A DNA stretch of 64,000 bases from Microglena sp. YARC (GCA_022414725.1 CM039462.1:15632268-15696267), one strand, 5' to 3'; counted from the stretch's first letter, positions 35,516 through 47,903 are shown. Program-made: numbers and translations. The notes: generated by a model from the sequence alone, not told the origin.

Positions 35516-36470
35516 TTGGAAACTCCAGCCAACTCCATACAAAACACTGCCTCTCCCTACACCTTTCTCTCCTCCTCAACCACCTATGCTGACTGTATTA
35601 GGAAACTCTCTACCAACAAAGCCACTGGCCCAGACGGCATACCTAATGAATTACTTATGTGCCTCCCACAGGAAATGCACCTCATCATACACAAACTCAT
35701 GCAGCTAGTATGGATCCTGGGAGAAACACCAGACTGCTGGAAAACCTCACACACAGTCATGCTCTACAAAAAAATCAGATCCTTGCTTACCTCAAAACTA
35801 CAGGCCAATAGGCCTTAACAATTGCTGTAGCCAAACTCTGGACCTCCCTTGTTACTAACACTATTACTACCTACTCTGAAACCAACCACATTCTTAGCGC
35901 CTGCCAAGAAGGTTTCAGAAAAGACAAAAGTACCTATAGACAACTCTTGAACCTACTCCACAACATTGAGGACGCTGCCCTCTTCCACCAGGACCTCTAT
36001 GCTGCCTACTTCGACTTTAGCTCTGCTTTTAACATGATTGATCACCAAAAACTTCTCTGCATCATGCACAGCTTGGGTTACACCCACGACACTATAGACA
36101 CTATTAAAGGAATCTACACAAACTCTACTACACATATTCTCCTTAACAATACACCTGGCTCCCCCATCCCCATCACTAGGGGCACCATCCAGGGGATACT
36201 CTCTCCCCCCTACTCTTCATTATCTTTCTAGAACCCCTACACAAATGGCTCCGTTCTGGGGACGAGGATACAGAGCAGCATCCCTACCCTCCAAAACAGC
36301 AGATGAACACCACACCAGCAGCTTGGGGTATGCTGACGACACTGCTGTCCTAACCGGCAGCTCAGAGGACCTTCGCATCCAATGTGGTAAAGTTCAAAAC
36401 TTTTAGCATCTGGTCGGGCATTCCTCTTAACGCCACCAAATGTGTGGTCAGTGGCATACTCCACAAATCA
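35516..36470 (+). pseudogene. LINE reverse transcriptase domain (copy B)
   Basis: Same RT core as 12582-13874: LSTNKATGPDGIPNEL, LYAAYFDFSSAFNMIDHQKL, TRGTIQG (frame lost by one missing G), then LGYADDTAVLTGS in another frame. At least three frameshifts relative to copy A. Copy B reads ILGETPDCWK where copy A is frameshifted, so the intact sequence can be followed by comparing the two. Confidence 0.85.
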
Positions 36471-38902
36471 CACCCCTCTCAACCTACTCACAACAACACT
36501 CTCAAACAAAGGCTAGATAAAAATTCCACTAGAAACTCCTATGCTACCTACCAGCCGCCTGACGCAAGCCTACAAATACTTGGGGGTTCAACATCTCACT
36601 TACCTTAAATTGGAAAACTCAACTCCACTCTACTATTGAAACCATTCACAATAAAGGGCTGAGTATCCTCACCAAAGCTAAAAACAGGGCAACCCCCACC
36701 CAATGCTTACGAATAATTTCACAATGTGTCAGAGCAGCTATTAAATACCCCATGATAGTAGCTCCCTTCTCACTAACCGACATTCACGTCATTGACAGAG
36801 CAGTATTAAAAACAGTTAAACTCTGTTGCTCCCTTCCCAGATCTTTTCCGACAAGAGCACTCCACCTCCCTAAAACAGAGGCAGGACTAGGGGTGCCCTC
36901 CCTACTCACTGAATACACCCAGATTACTGCAACAGCCCTCACCCAGTCCATGAACGACCAAGGTCACCTGGGAATCCTCACTAGAGCTTCTCCTTAATAA
37001 ATCAACTTCCACCATGACCACTCTAGATCCTCTCTCTCTATCCCGCAAGCAACTTAAGTATATGTCCCTAGCCCGCCAGCTGGAAATTATTAAAAAATCT
37101 GACATTACAATTTCTTGGAATGACACAGAACTTCTTGACAAACTTAACATACACTCTCTTCCTCTCCCTTCACAGGCAATCCCTGTATCACTCATGACTC
37201 CATTCCATGACCTGGCCATCTATTCATACCATGACCTGGTCACCCCATGGGAACTCACCTTGTCAGCACTACATCTCTCTCTCTTATCACCTTACACAAA
37301 GTTACTAAACACCACAAAACGGTCCCTGAACCGCCTCACCGCTCACCTCTCCTCCCTCCAAACTGTCGCCTCCCCAATACACTCTGACCCACTTCCCCCT
37401 CTCACACCGACAACTTGCGCCCGGTTACGCAATTGCGCAGAACACAACCGATAACGTTAAATCTCCTGCTTCTATTGAACCCTCCACCCCACCCACCCAG
37501 CGTTTACCAACCTCACGCCACTGTTACTGACGCAGACTACGAGGCGGATTCCATTGGGGACCTGGAAGGAAACCAATGGTGGGCGTGGCCCACGCAGACC
37601 GAAGGCAGTCACGCGCACCAAGCATGGGGCTGCCCCAGCAGTGATGCCACCTGGGCAGCACGCCACTACTTGTGCAAATCCTGGATCCGTCACTCCTCCA
37701 CCTCTAAATTTACCGTGCATATAGAATAGCTCCCACCTCACACCCTGACAGGATCCGCGAGGCCATGACATCCCCCGACAGCAGCGCACCTGCACCACCG
37801 GCGCGCCTGCTCCACCTTACCTACGGATCCCAATACAAAGCCCTGCACATCACGAGCTGGCGGGGCAAGCGCTCCTACAACGACGACAAATAGTCACTTC
37901 CACTGTTGTCCACGTTCAATGGGCCCCAACCATCATGCACAACGAACATATCAACTCCTACACACACATGGGATACAGCATCCACCACAGCACATCTCTT
38001 ACCTCCACTACCTCCACCATACATTGGAAAACCCAATCTCACAATGCGTCTCACCTTGTTGAACTTTTGGGACAACCAGCATACGACCAATTAACCCACA
38101 CTTTTAAAACTACTCCCCCATTAACCACACACCTCAACCCTAGGAAGGACACCCACCTTACTAACCTTCAACAACAAGGCCAATGGGCCACCTCCCTAGG
38201 ATTTAATGCTGACAACCACAACCTTGTTCACAAACTTCTGAAAATTGACACACACGACAGGCACCCAGACTGGGACATTCAACCACCCTCAGCCTACATT
38301 ATACAAAACAGGCATCCTCACCACTCTGGATGACCAATCCACACACACACACACCAACGTTTCATATCTTTATAACCCCACTGGTCACTGTCTTGGGCAC
38401 ATTCCCAACGACAGACTAACCTCTCTCAAACAAAACTATGACCACTTCAAAAATCACCACCCTACCAAATGGAACCAACTGACCCAAGGAGGAACATACC
38501 ACACTGACTTAGCTGCCCTCTTCACCAGATACAGAGCTGCTCCTGCTGCTACCAACACTCTTTCTCCTTTTCTCTACCAAGCAGCAGCTGCTCTGGGCAT
38601 TACTCACCATCGTACTTCTAACCCCTTAGCTACGACCAAAGCCTCACCAGCTTCTCTTCTACCAGCCCTGCTGATCAGCTCTTTGGCTCCAACCAAGACC
38701 CCTTTCTTACCATCTGACTGGGGGCTCACTGGTGGGACATTCCTAACTCCACGACACAAGCACACCAAGCTCTAAGGTGGGCCCTAGCCAGTGCTGACCA
38801 TGCTGAAAATACTCTCAGCCCTACCTGCACCCTGATGCTCCTCCCTGACGACCTTGCTGCCCCTTACAAAAACCCTCCTCCACCACTCCTGGATTCACTA
38901 TA

Positions 38903-39823
38903 TTGACTCCAGACCGCAGTCTGAATTTTATACTACCTCTGAAATTTGGCTTGGCAGCAAATCTCACACTCCACCCTCCACCCACAAAACTACACCTCAT
39001 CCTTATATGCAACCCCCACAGCCAAGATACCTATTTTCCTAAACTCCCAGATTTTATTGACCAATGGACATATTACATGCAAAGCCTCTCCTCATCCTGG
39101 GAGCCCTCTACTATCACTCCACCTCCCACTCTTACCTTCTCTGACATTGTCATTACTTACCCCCGGAAACTCAAATCTCTTGCCAAAAATCCTTGGCAAA
39201 CTCCACTCCACCGACACCCTCCTCCCTCTCTTCTTACCACTACTCACCCTTGTCTTCACCTAGCTACCCCCTCCTCAGGCCTCCAGGTCTACACAGATGG
39301 TAGCCTAATAAAAGGTAAACCAGGGCACCCTAGTAAAATAGGTGCTGCAGTATATGTCCCGGCTGCAGGACAAAGCTACACCATCAACCCTGGGGGAATA
39401 GGGGCCACCAAAACTAACAACAGGGCAGAACTGGTAGCCATCCACCAAGCCCTTCTCAACATTGACTACGACAAATCCCTTACACTCCATACAGACAGCC
39501 TCTGCTCTCTTCAACTTATTAAAAAAATGATTCATGACCCTACCACAACAACCCGTTCCATTCATACTGAACTTCTGCAATCAATTCAAAAACACCTCAT
39601 TCAACGCATCCTGCATGGCTCACACACCACTCTTTGTAAAGTCCGTTCCCACACAGGTATCCTTGGAAATGACAGGGCAGACATTCTGGCACGCAAGGCA
39701 GCTGAGCACCCTGCCTCCACCAATTTTACTGACAACACTGGGGAAATCCCCCGCCACAATGTCTACTGGCCCACAGTTCAACCTCCTCGCACACCCATGG
39801 GAGATATTCCCCACGCATCCTAG
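38903..39823 (+). CDS. LINE RNase H domain (copy B)
   Basis: An open 306-codon stretch carrying a ribonuclease HI fold: YTDGSLIKGKPG (first Asp), NNRAELVAIHQAL (Glu), LTLHTDSLCSLQLIKKM (second Asp), VRSHTGILGNDRADILARKA (His and last Asp). All four acidic catalytic positions are present. It would remove the RNA strand of the RNA-DNA hybrid. It is the downstream part of the LINE polyprotein; the Met is not a real start. The part upstream (37.9-38.9 kb) is a linker with no motif I recognise. Confidence 0.85.
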   Translation: MTPDRSLNFILPLKFGLAANLTLHPPPTKLHLILICNPHSQDTYFPKLPDFIDQWTYYMQSLSSSWEPSTITPPPTLTFSDIVITYPRKLKSLAKNPWQTPLHRHPPPSLLTTTHPCLHLATPSSGLQVYTDGSLIKGKPGHPSKIGAAVYVPAAGQSYTINPGGIGATKTNNRAELVAIHQALLNIDYDKSLTLHTDSLCSLQLIKKMIHDPTTTTRSIHTELLQSIQKHLIQRILHGSHTTLCKVRSHTGILGNDRADILARKAAEHPASTNFTDNTGEIPRHNVYWPTVQPPRTPMGDIPHAS

Positions 39824-40098
39824 CACCTAACCTTACACAAGGTATCACCTCTAACCTGCCCACTAGCTGCCACCTTGGCCAACACCCTCTTAAAGGGATT
39901 TATGCAACCACCTGGGCTGATAACACTCCCCACCAACTTCCTCATGCAAGTAACAAATTTTGGACCTCAACCCTTATCCAACATAAAACTAAATTCCACA
40001 CCCTTAAAGCCCGCTGGGGTAGACTGTGGAACCGTAAACTTGCATTCCGCTGGAAACTCCCTTATATTACAACCACTCACCCACCCACGAACTCCCTA

Positions 40099-40650
40099 TG
40101 CCCCATTTGCCACACCTGTGAGGACGGAGCGGGCCACATCCTGGCGGGCTGCACACACCGGACTTTCAAGGGGCTCTATATCAAGAGACATGACGCCGCA
40201 GTGCGACTCATCCACAAGGCCATTTGCACCGGAGCCCTGGGATCCCGCAGAATGATCATGGACGCTGGCAAGGAAGAGGACCTCCCCAGGGGGGTCCTGG
40301 GCAAACGTCTCCCTGACTGGTTACGCCCCTCCACTATTACTGTAGCGGACTGGAAGAGAATGAGACCTGATCTTGCCGTCCTACCTGACATAGACTCTCC
40401 TACCTGTATGTCTGATAAAGAACTCTGGTTCTTGAGCTTGGATACTGCTCTGATACCAACCATGCTACTAAGTTTATCACTAAACACGCCCAGCATGTTG
40501 AATTAGTAAATGGCCTTAGATCGGCTGGATACCTCGTTCACTATGAAGTTATCACCGTTGGAACAACTGGTACTATTCCAACCTCTTTTTTGACTTCTAT
40601 GACCACTCTTGGACTTCAGAGATCATGTGCCCTCAAACTGGCGGACACAG
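40099..40650 (+). pseudogene. LINE restriction-like endonuclease domain (copy B)
   Basis: CPICHTCEDGAGHILAGC (C-x2-C-x7-H-x4-C), then YIKRHDAAVRLIHKAI (RHD), KRMRPDLAVLP (R-x-PD form), and after a 1-nt shift VLELGYCSDTNHATKFITK (Glu with downstream Lys), VELVNGLRSAGYLVHYEVIT and VGTTGTIPTSF. The order CCHC, RHD, R-PD, then Glu matches the RLE of early-branching non-LTR elements, a PD-(D/E)xK nuclease. It coexists with the APE domain in the same element. Related fragments lie at 1-1570 and 48535-48720. Confidence 0.7.
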
Positions 40651-41006
40651 TCCACTCCCACACCATCACTAGCTTTCAGAGTATTTTACAGTGCAGACGT
40701 TTTATGGAAGCACACCCCGGGTCGATACCCGGGGACTAGCACACAGACCGTCCCCCCTCTCAGGTTTTTTCTTGCCAGCTGCATTGTGTCGGTGCTTCCC
40801 AACCGGGGTGAAAAACCCCCGTATTAAGCTGCACTGGCATGATGTGGCTACGGTGCCTGCCCGTCAGGCATCGGTGGTAATTCTTTTTACTGAGATGGCC
40901 CTACGGTGACTATAGCTAGCTCCGGCTTATGCTATGGTGTCCTTAACTTCACGTCCAGTGAGTAACGGTTCTACACGGATGTAACAAAATCAATTTCAAT
41001 TTCAAT

Positions 41007-41400
41007 TACCACCCTGGTAAACCTGCGGAGCTTCGACCAACGCAGCTCTGGGCTCCGACCAGCGCAGCTAGCTATGACCTTCGAGCTAAGTGCTCTGAGC
41101 TTCTACCTTCGCGTTACGAGTGTCAAGCTTAGAGATTAGAGCTTTCAGCTTGGAGCATGGAGCTTGGAGCATGGAGCTTCGGTCTTCGATCTTGGAGCAT
41201 AGAACTTCGAGCTTGGAGCTTAGAGCTTGGAGCATCGCCAAAGCTACGATCCCAGTAGAGATTAGATATTAGAGCTTTCAGCTTGGAGATTGAGGCTTGG
41301 AACTTCGAGCTTAGAGCTTGGGACTTCGAGCCTAGAGCTTGGAACTTTGAGCATGGAGCTTGGAATTTCGAGCTTGGAGCTTTCAGCTTCGTCTGAACTT
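41007..41400. repeat. GAGCTTGGA low-complexity tract
   Basis: Irregular repeats of GAGCTTGGAGC / GAACTTCGAGC motifs, densest at 41130-41390, at the start of the partial first unit of the macro-tandem array. Leu-Glu-Leu-Gly repeat frames are artefacts. Confidence 0.75.
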
Positions 41401-44400
41401 GCGACCCTATGCTCCCAAAGCAAATGCGCTACCAAACTGCGTTACATCCCGTTTCATGGCTACAAAACGCACACAGCACGCGGCCAACCCAATGCCTACC
41501 GACTCACGGTAGAGGAATCCCATGGGAGGCTTCCTAGGCAGCCTGCCACACACACACCCGACGCCCCCGCCCCCCAAAGACCAAAAGCCAGCTCATCGAG
41601 GCCGCCCCGTCCAGAGTGCAGGAGGTCTCTGGTCCCGTCCAGCCCAGACCTGAACGACACATGTATGCCAGCCCAACCATGCAATTCCTTGTCAAAAATC
41701 TCAAAAATCAAGTGGACCTCTGATTGGACTCATTTTTTCTGCATCAATTTCTTACAACTATAGCCAACCTCCAGGTATGCTTTGCACAACATTGTAGGCA
41801 CGTTCAGCACTGCTTAAAAAGCAACAACTCTGCAAAAAGTCCTTCTTCATTACTTGTAACCAACAATGCTTCAACATATATACTGACCGCCCTTATTCGG
41901 TAGCTAATAATTAGCTTATCAAAACAAAACCAAAACCTTGTGGGCGGTCAATATAGTTACCGTCCTCAATGTAAGAGAGACTTAATTACCGCCCTCAATG
42001 TAAGAGAGACTTAAGAGGTACACCGAGTCACTCAAACTCAAAAATTGTCAAATTGTCAAGAGGGGGCCGACCAACTAGTGTCACGTGAGTGTAACAAAAA
42101 CGAGTAACCGGGTGCGGAGTCTTGGGGAACCTAAAGGGTTCGCGTAGAAAGAACCGTCCTTCACAAGCCAACTGTCCATGCAACATGCAACATTCGCGTT
42201 TCCGTCCGACCCTGAGCCCATCGCCTGCAAACTCCCATCGCGGCTGGACCTGCTACTTGCGCGCAACGTGCAAATTGCGCAAATGCTAACTTCGAACGAA
42301 CGCAATTGAATTGAACTGGTGCTATTCCAACCTCTGAATCTGCCAATCTTGCTATTAATAGCATGCCTCAGTACTGATCATTCGTTCTGCAGACCTGCGA
42401 AGCTTCAAAATTAATTACTATCAGCCCAAGTGGGTAACACCACCCTGCGAACCTGTGGAGTCTGGACCAGCGCAGCTTTGAGCTACGTGCTCTGACCTAG
42501 GGGCCCATCGCCTGCAACCTGCTGGACGTGCTACTTGCGAACGTGTAAATTGAGCATATGCTGACCTTCGAACTGCGGAATTGATAATTGGTGCACTTCC
42601 GACCCCCGTCTCAGCCAAAGTGACTTGCTATTTATAGCTACCTAAGTACCAATCGTTCCTTCTGCGGAGCTACGAAGCTACACAAGTAAGGACTAACTCG
42701 CCACCCAAGAAGGTGACCCTACCCTGAGAAGCTGCAGGCGGAGCTTCGACCAACGCAGCTTTCAGATTCGTGCTTCGACCTAGGGGGCAGCGGCGTTGCA
42801 CAATGGTAGCCACTTATCTCCATTCTCCATGGCCAGGCGCAACTCTAGGCCCAGCCATTCCAAATTATGGGCAGAGAGGCTATTGAGACCCTATGCTCAG
42901 CCACGGTATTCTCCCAAAGCACATGCCACATGCGCTCCCAAACTGCGCTAATTTCGTGTCATACCCACACAACGCATAACCACCCGGCCAGCCCGGGCCA
43001 GCCCAATGCATGCCGACCCACGCTACAGGCATCCACCCCGACACACCCGACCACCCCCTCGCGTCGGGTCAGGCCCAGACCGGAACGGCTCATACTGCCC
43101 AGCCCACACATGCAACACCTTCTCAAAATCCCCTAAAATTAAGCTGCAGAGCTTCGACCAACGCAGCTTTCAGATTCGTGCTTCGACCTAGGGGGCAGCG
43201 GCGTTGCACAATGGTAGCCACTTATCTCCATTCTCCATGGCCAGGCGCAACTCTAGGCCCAGCCATTCCAAATCATGGGCAGAGCGGCTATTGAGACCCT
43301 ATGCTCACCTATTCTCCCAAAGCACATGCCACATGCGCTCTCAAACTGCGCTACATTCGTGTCATACCCACACAACGCATAACCACCCGGCCAGCCCAAT
43401 GCATGCCGACCCACGCTACAGGCATCCACCCCGACACACGCGACCACAGCCCCGCGTCGGGTGCAGCCCAGACCTGAACGGCTCATACTGCCCAGCCCAC
43501 ACGTGCAACACCTTGTCAAAAATCCCTAAAATTAACCCGACCTCTGATTGGTCTCATTTTTTCTGCATTAAATTCTTACAACTAGAGCCAACCTTCATGT
43601 ATGCTTTGCATGACAGTAGAGGCACGTTCAATACTGCTTAAAAATAGCAACCCTGCAAAATGTCCCTTTTTTTGTTTGTTTGTTACTTTGTAAGCAACAA
43701 GGCTACAACATAAGTACATAACTGACCGCCCGTACATAAACTTATAATTCCAAAAACCCAACAGCTCAGGGGGCGGTCAATATAGTTACCGCCCTCAATG
43801 TAGGAGAGACTCAAGAGTTTCACCGAGTCACACAAAATCAAAAAATTGTCAAAAAGGGGGCCGACCAAATAGCGTCACGTGAGTGTAACAAAAACGAGTA
43901 ACCGGGTGCGGAGTCATGGGGAACCTAAAGGGTTCGCGTAGAAAGAACCGTCCTTCACAGGCCAACTGTCCATGCAACATGCAACATTTGTGGTGGATAA
44001 CGATCCTCCCACTGAGTTGCCACGCGGTGGTGACGACTTTCCGACAGATGACGAACGACTTCTGTAGGCAGTTGAAACCGAGCGAATCGACCCACTGATC
44101 AGTGTCTGATCAGCTACTCGGGAATACCTAAAACGAGGGTTCCATTAGGGTCTAGACGCGCTGGAAGCGGGAAGGGAGTCTTAAGCCGTGCTTCTGACTC
44201 TTAGGGCCGTCTTAACTCCTGAGATCATTTCTTAGGCTTCCAGTTACAAGACACTCCGTGTTACAAGGTATTCATATACCACAACATTCGCGTTTCCGTC
44301 CGACCCTGAGCCATCGCCTGCAAACTCCCATCGCGGCTGGACCTGCTACTTGCGCGCAACGTGCAAATTGCGCAAATGCTAACTTCGAACGAACGCAATT

Positions 44401-45484
44401 GAATTGAACTGGTGCTCTTCCAACCTCTGAATCTGCCAATCTTGCTACTAATAGCATGCCTCAGTACTGATCATTCGTTCTGCAGACCTGCGAAGCTTCA
44501 AAATTAATTACGGATCAGCCCAAGTGGGTAACACCACCCTGCGAACCTGTGGAGTTTGGACCAGCGCAGCTTTGAGCTACGTGCTCTGACCTAGGGGCCC
44601 ATCGCCTGCAACCTGCTGGACGTGCTACTTGCGAACGTGTAAATTGAGCATATGCTGACCTTCGAACTGCGGAATTGATAACTGGTGCACTTCCGACCCC
44701 CGTCTCAGCCAAAGTGACTTGCTATTTATAGCTACCTAAGTACCAATCGTTCCTTCTGCGGAGCTGCGAAGCTACACAAGTAAGAACTAACTCGCTACCC
44801 TAGAAGGTGACACCACCCTGAGAAGCTGCTGAGCTTCGACCAACGCAGCTTTCTGATTCGTGCTTCGACCTAGGGGGCAGCGGCGTTGCACAATGGTAGC
44901 CACTTATCTCCATTCTCCATGGCCAGGCGCAACTCTAGGCCCAGCCATTCCAAATCATGGGCAGAGCGGCTATTGAGACCCTATGCTCACCCACGGTGTT
45001 CTCCCAAAGCATATGCCACATGCGCTCCCAAACTGCGCTACTTTCGTGTCATACCCACACAACGCATAACCACCCGGCCAGCCCGGGCCAGCCCAATGCA
45101 TGCCGACCCACGCCACAGGCATCCACCCCGACACACCCGACCACCCCCTCGCGTCGGGTCAGGCCCAGACCGGAACGGCTCATACTGCCCAGCCCACACA
45201 TGCAACACCTTCTCAAAATCCCCTAAAATTAACCCGACCTCTGATTGGTCTCATTTTTTCTGCATCAAATTATTACAACTAAAGCCAACCTTCATGTATG
45301 CTCTGCATAACAGTAGAGGCACGTTCAATACTGCTTTAAACGGCAACACTGCAAAATGTCCCTTATTTGTTTGTTTGTTACTTTGTTGTTACTTTGAAAG
45401 CAACAAGGCTACAACATAAGTACATAACTGACCGCCCGTACATTAGCTTAGAATTTCAAAAACCAACAGCACAGGGGGCGGTCA
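41401..45484. repeat. Macro-tandem array of ~1.7-1.8-kb units
   Basis: The block TGACCGCCC...GGGCGGTCAATATAGTT recurs at 41885, 43722 and 45427, so units are about 1837 and 1705 bp. Shared parts include GTCACGTGAGTGTAACAAAA, AGAAAGAACCGTCCTTCACA, TGCGCAAATGCTAACTTCGA, and a sub-block (GCTTCGACCAACGCAGCTTT ... ATGGTAGCCACTTATCTCCA) present at 42740, 43145 and 44825. No protein recognised. LINE copy B ends inside the first unit. Confidence 0.75.
43989..44283. mobile_element. Small TG...CA insertion (solo-LTR-like)
   Basis: About 295 bp present in only one unit of the macro-tandem array. It begins TGTGGTGGATAACG and ends TATACCACA, flanked by ACATT on both sides (43984-43988 and 44284-44288). 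The empty site is visible near 42188 (GCAACATTCGCG). TG/CA termini, a TGTGGT/ACCACA inverted repeat and a 5-bp TSD fit a solo LTR (inference). Confidence 0.55.
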
Positions 45485-45597
45485 ATATAGTTGACTGACG
45501 TTGGTCTGTCCTTAACGGCAGACCTATGCAACGATAACTCTGGAAATGGTCGAGAGACGGTTGCCGAAAGAGGTTGGTGGTTAGAATGCCTGTACAA

Positions 45598-46105
45598 ATA
45601 GTAGGGTGCCCGGGCGGGTCACCTGGAGGTCGGCCCTGGGGCTCGTGCATCGTACTGGGAGAGGCAGGCAATAAGGTTGCAGTAACGGGGGCGATTAGCT
45701 ATTGACCCTATTGTATGCATTCAGTTATGGGCTGTGCAGGGTCGGAATACACGGGTAACGATGATGGGTGCTGAGTTGGGATGCCACTTATGAAGGGCCG
45801 TTGTGCGTGAGGGAAAGAAAGTAATGAACGGCGATGGGTAGAAGGAGTAGAGGGCGCCTAGAGTCAACCGGGTCCCGGGTACGGAGGGAGGGTACGCGGT
45901 ACGAGCGTACCTGAAGAAAAGCAGGGAAGTTTGGTAAAGTCGTTATACATTGCATTACAGGCGAACTTTCGACCGGTGGTCTCGGCAGGTTTCGCCATGT
46001 TGAACCTATGTATTGGTGGTTTCGGCAGTGGTTTCGACGAATCCCGGCGATTTCGACATTTCAACAACCGTATTGTGCTTTCGATGCATATATGTCTGGC
46101 TGCCT
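45598..46105. mobile_element. Dispersed ~500-bp repeat, copy 1
   Basis: Matches 52391-52854: AATAGTAGGGTGCCCGGGCG, CCTGGAGGTCGGCCCT, ATGATGGGTGCTGA, AGGGAAAGAAAGTAA, GGGTCCCGGGTACG, GCTGCCTTCGGGCCGACCA. GGTCGGCCC near one end and GGGCCGACC at the other are inverted. Family unknown. Confidence 0.6.
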
Positions 46106-46742
46106 TCGGGCCGACCAAAGGAAGGTATTCCGCCCAGAAATCGTCGAAAAGAGGTTGGGATTTCCGTACATGCGGTTAAATCGGGGATGAAAATCATGTT
46201 ACAGAATCCAGAAAGCAATATCTGGTCTACGAGACAATTTTTGATCCGATTTTGCTTTCGATTTTGCTTTAGATCTCAACCAAGATGAAGGTGTAAAACT
46301 GTTTGTTTTCAAGTCTGAAAGCTGTAATACTTTTGTACTGAAGACAATTGTTTACAGCCCCCAAAGCACAGATGCCTTACAAAACTGCACGCTATCAAAA
46401 AAGAACACTTGCCTTTGAAAATCTGCGCGTGCAGCTGCGCACCAGTTTTTTTAATTGGTGCGCTTTTTTGGTTGCGGGAGCTGCATGACCTGCTGGGAGC
46501 TGGAGGGAGCTGAGAGCTGGGTACTTCCATTGACCAAATTGGCCAGCGCTTTAGCGCACTTGAACACACAAAAACTGCGCTTTCTAGGGCAAAAAGCGCA
46601 AAATTGCTTGCTGCGCCCACAGGGTGTTGCAAAAGACTGCGCGAAACGCGCAGTGGGGCTCAAAAAGGCAGTGCGCCAGCGCGCAAAAGCGCGCGCTTGG
46701 AAGTATCCTGGCTGGGAGCAGGGAGCTGCCTGGAGAAGGGAG

Positions 46743-47050
46743 TATCAGCATCTGGTGTGTTACACCCGCTGTTTATGCCTTGCTGACTTCTTTTGTGTGT
46801 CCTTAGAACGATCTCTGATGGACAGTAACAGCTCTTCTGTCGTACTGTGTCAGCTGCCATGACACAGTGACAGCTTCCTTGTCCACTATTGACCAGCGCT
46901 GTATAGCCAGGGTCTAGACCCTGCTGTCTTTAACCCTGGTACCGCCGCTGGTGTTTTTCCACCTGTCTGTAAGTTACCTCATTATGTTTGGGATATCTGT
47001 GTGCTGCCGCTGCTGTTCGTCCCTTCACTCCTGAAGTGTTTAAGCTGATA
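46743..47050 (+). repeat. Copia-like LTR (308 bp)
   Basis: Starts TATCAGCATCTGG and ends TTTAAGCTGATA, the same TATCAGC/GCTGATA boundaries as the LTR at 19203. It shares blocks such as TTAGAACGAT, TATAGCC and the TGTCAGCT region. It is preceded by a purine run, GAAGGGAG. No second LTR was found in this window. Confidence 0.65.
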
Positions 47051-47062
47051 GGTTATGAGCCC
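47051..47062 (+). promoter_or_regulatory. Primer-binding site, half-tRNA (initiator Met) type
   Basis: GGTTATGAGCCC directly follows the LTR end. Its complement GGGCTCATAACC is the anticodon-stem/loop sequence of plant-type initiator tRNA-Met. Drosophila copia has the equivalent site GGTTATGGGCCC, primed by a tRNA-iMet fragment. Confidence 0.6.
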
Positions 47063-47903
47063 ATCACGCTGACCACTGCGCATGGAGCTGGTAGTAGGAA
47101 GACTGGATAGTGGAAACAGTACAGATGTGGGAAACTCTGTTACAATCTTACACGACCAAGTCGTCAATGATAAAACAATTCAAGTTGCTTGCTGCTAGAG
47201 GGATGTAGCCAAGTCTAATTTGGGAATAATGTAACAATTCGCTTGCTGGGAACATCTAATGAAGTACCAAGTGGAAATAATGTACCAATTTAAATTAAAC
47301 CTCATAAGTCTTGCTACCTAGGAAACACAACGATGTTCCTGAAGCCATGTTACCAAGTGACATTTTCTCTCGTGGGTACCGCACTAGTAATGTGCCAACA
47401 ACTTGCAACACAAAAATCAGCTATCTAGCTAGGGGGGGGTTGGCTCATGTTTGGCATGAATGGACCACGCATGGGGTACGTCTGGGGGTCCGCCTGTGTG
47501 GCACCACCCATCATCCCAGCAGCATGTGATTGCCCTCCTTCCATGGCAAATTCACTAGTTGGAAAGGAGGGCAGCGGAGTGGACAATTGGGCACCTGGTA
47601 CCATGGGTGCATCTGGTCACAAGAGGAACCTGCTATCTTCCTACATGGAGAGGGTGCTCGGGGTTGAGCAAGTAAACTGTACATATGCACAGTTGGGAAA
47701 CCTTTTTCATCGCCCACTCGGATTTGAGGGATAGCAGGCCCCTTTCTCTTTCTGACCTAGAAACCTGGGCTGCCCAGGCCCAGTTTTCTAGGTCTGTCTG
47801 TTACAGTGCAGGGGTCAGCCTGTGACAGGTCTGTGTCAGTCTGTGACAGTCCAGGGGGAAGCCAAATAGGCTAAAGAGACTTACCGGTACCCAACCGTGG
47901 CAA

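Larger units (their letters stand above)
29122..41006 (+). mobile_element. Dualen/RandI-like LINE, copy B (near complete)
   Basis: About 11.9 kb. The first 8.85 kb match copy A and the rest supplies the missing 3' half. Order: 5' region; 45-bp repeats (30859-31155); ORF1-like region with duplicated protease-like domain; acidic segment near DLVSDDEEPPKSKKP; APE endonuclease; RT; RNase H; CCHC/RHD/PD restriction-like endonuclease; 3' UTR; CAATTTCAATTTCAATT tail. Two endonuclease types in one LINE with RNase H is the Dualen/RandI layout (established knowledge, recalled). Many homopolymer indels break the frames. The 3' end lies inside the macro-tandem repeat at ACCACCCTG; no matching TSD is seen at the 5' end, so the true start is uncertain. 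Confidence 0.85.

Noticed and set aside
41290..41763. ORF with Leu-Glu-Leu-Gly repeats
   Set aside because: Encoded by the GAGCTTGGA low-complexity tract running into macro-repeat sequence.
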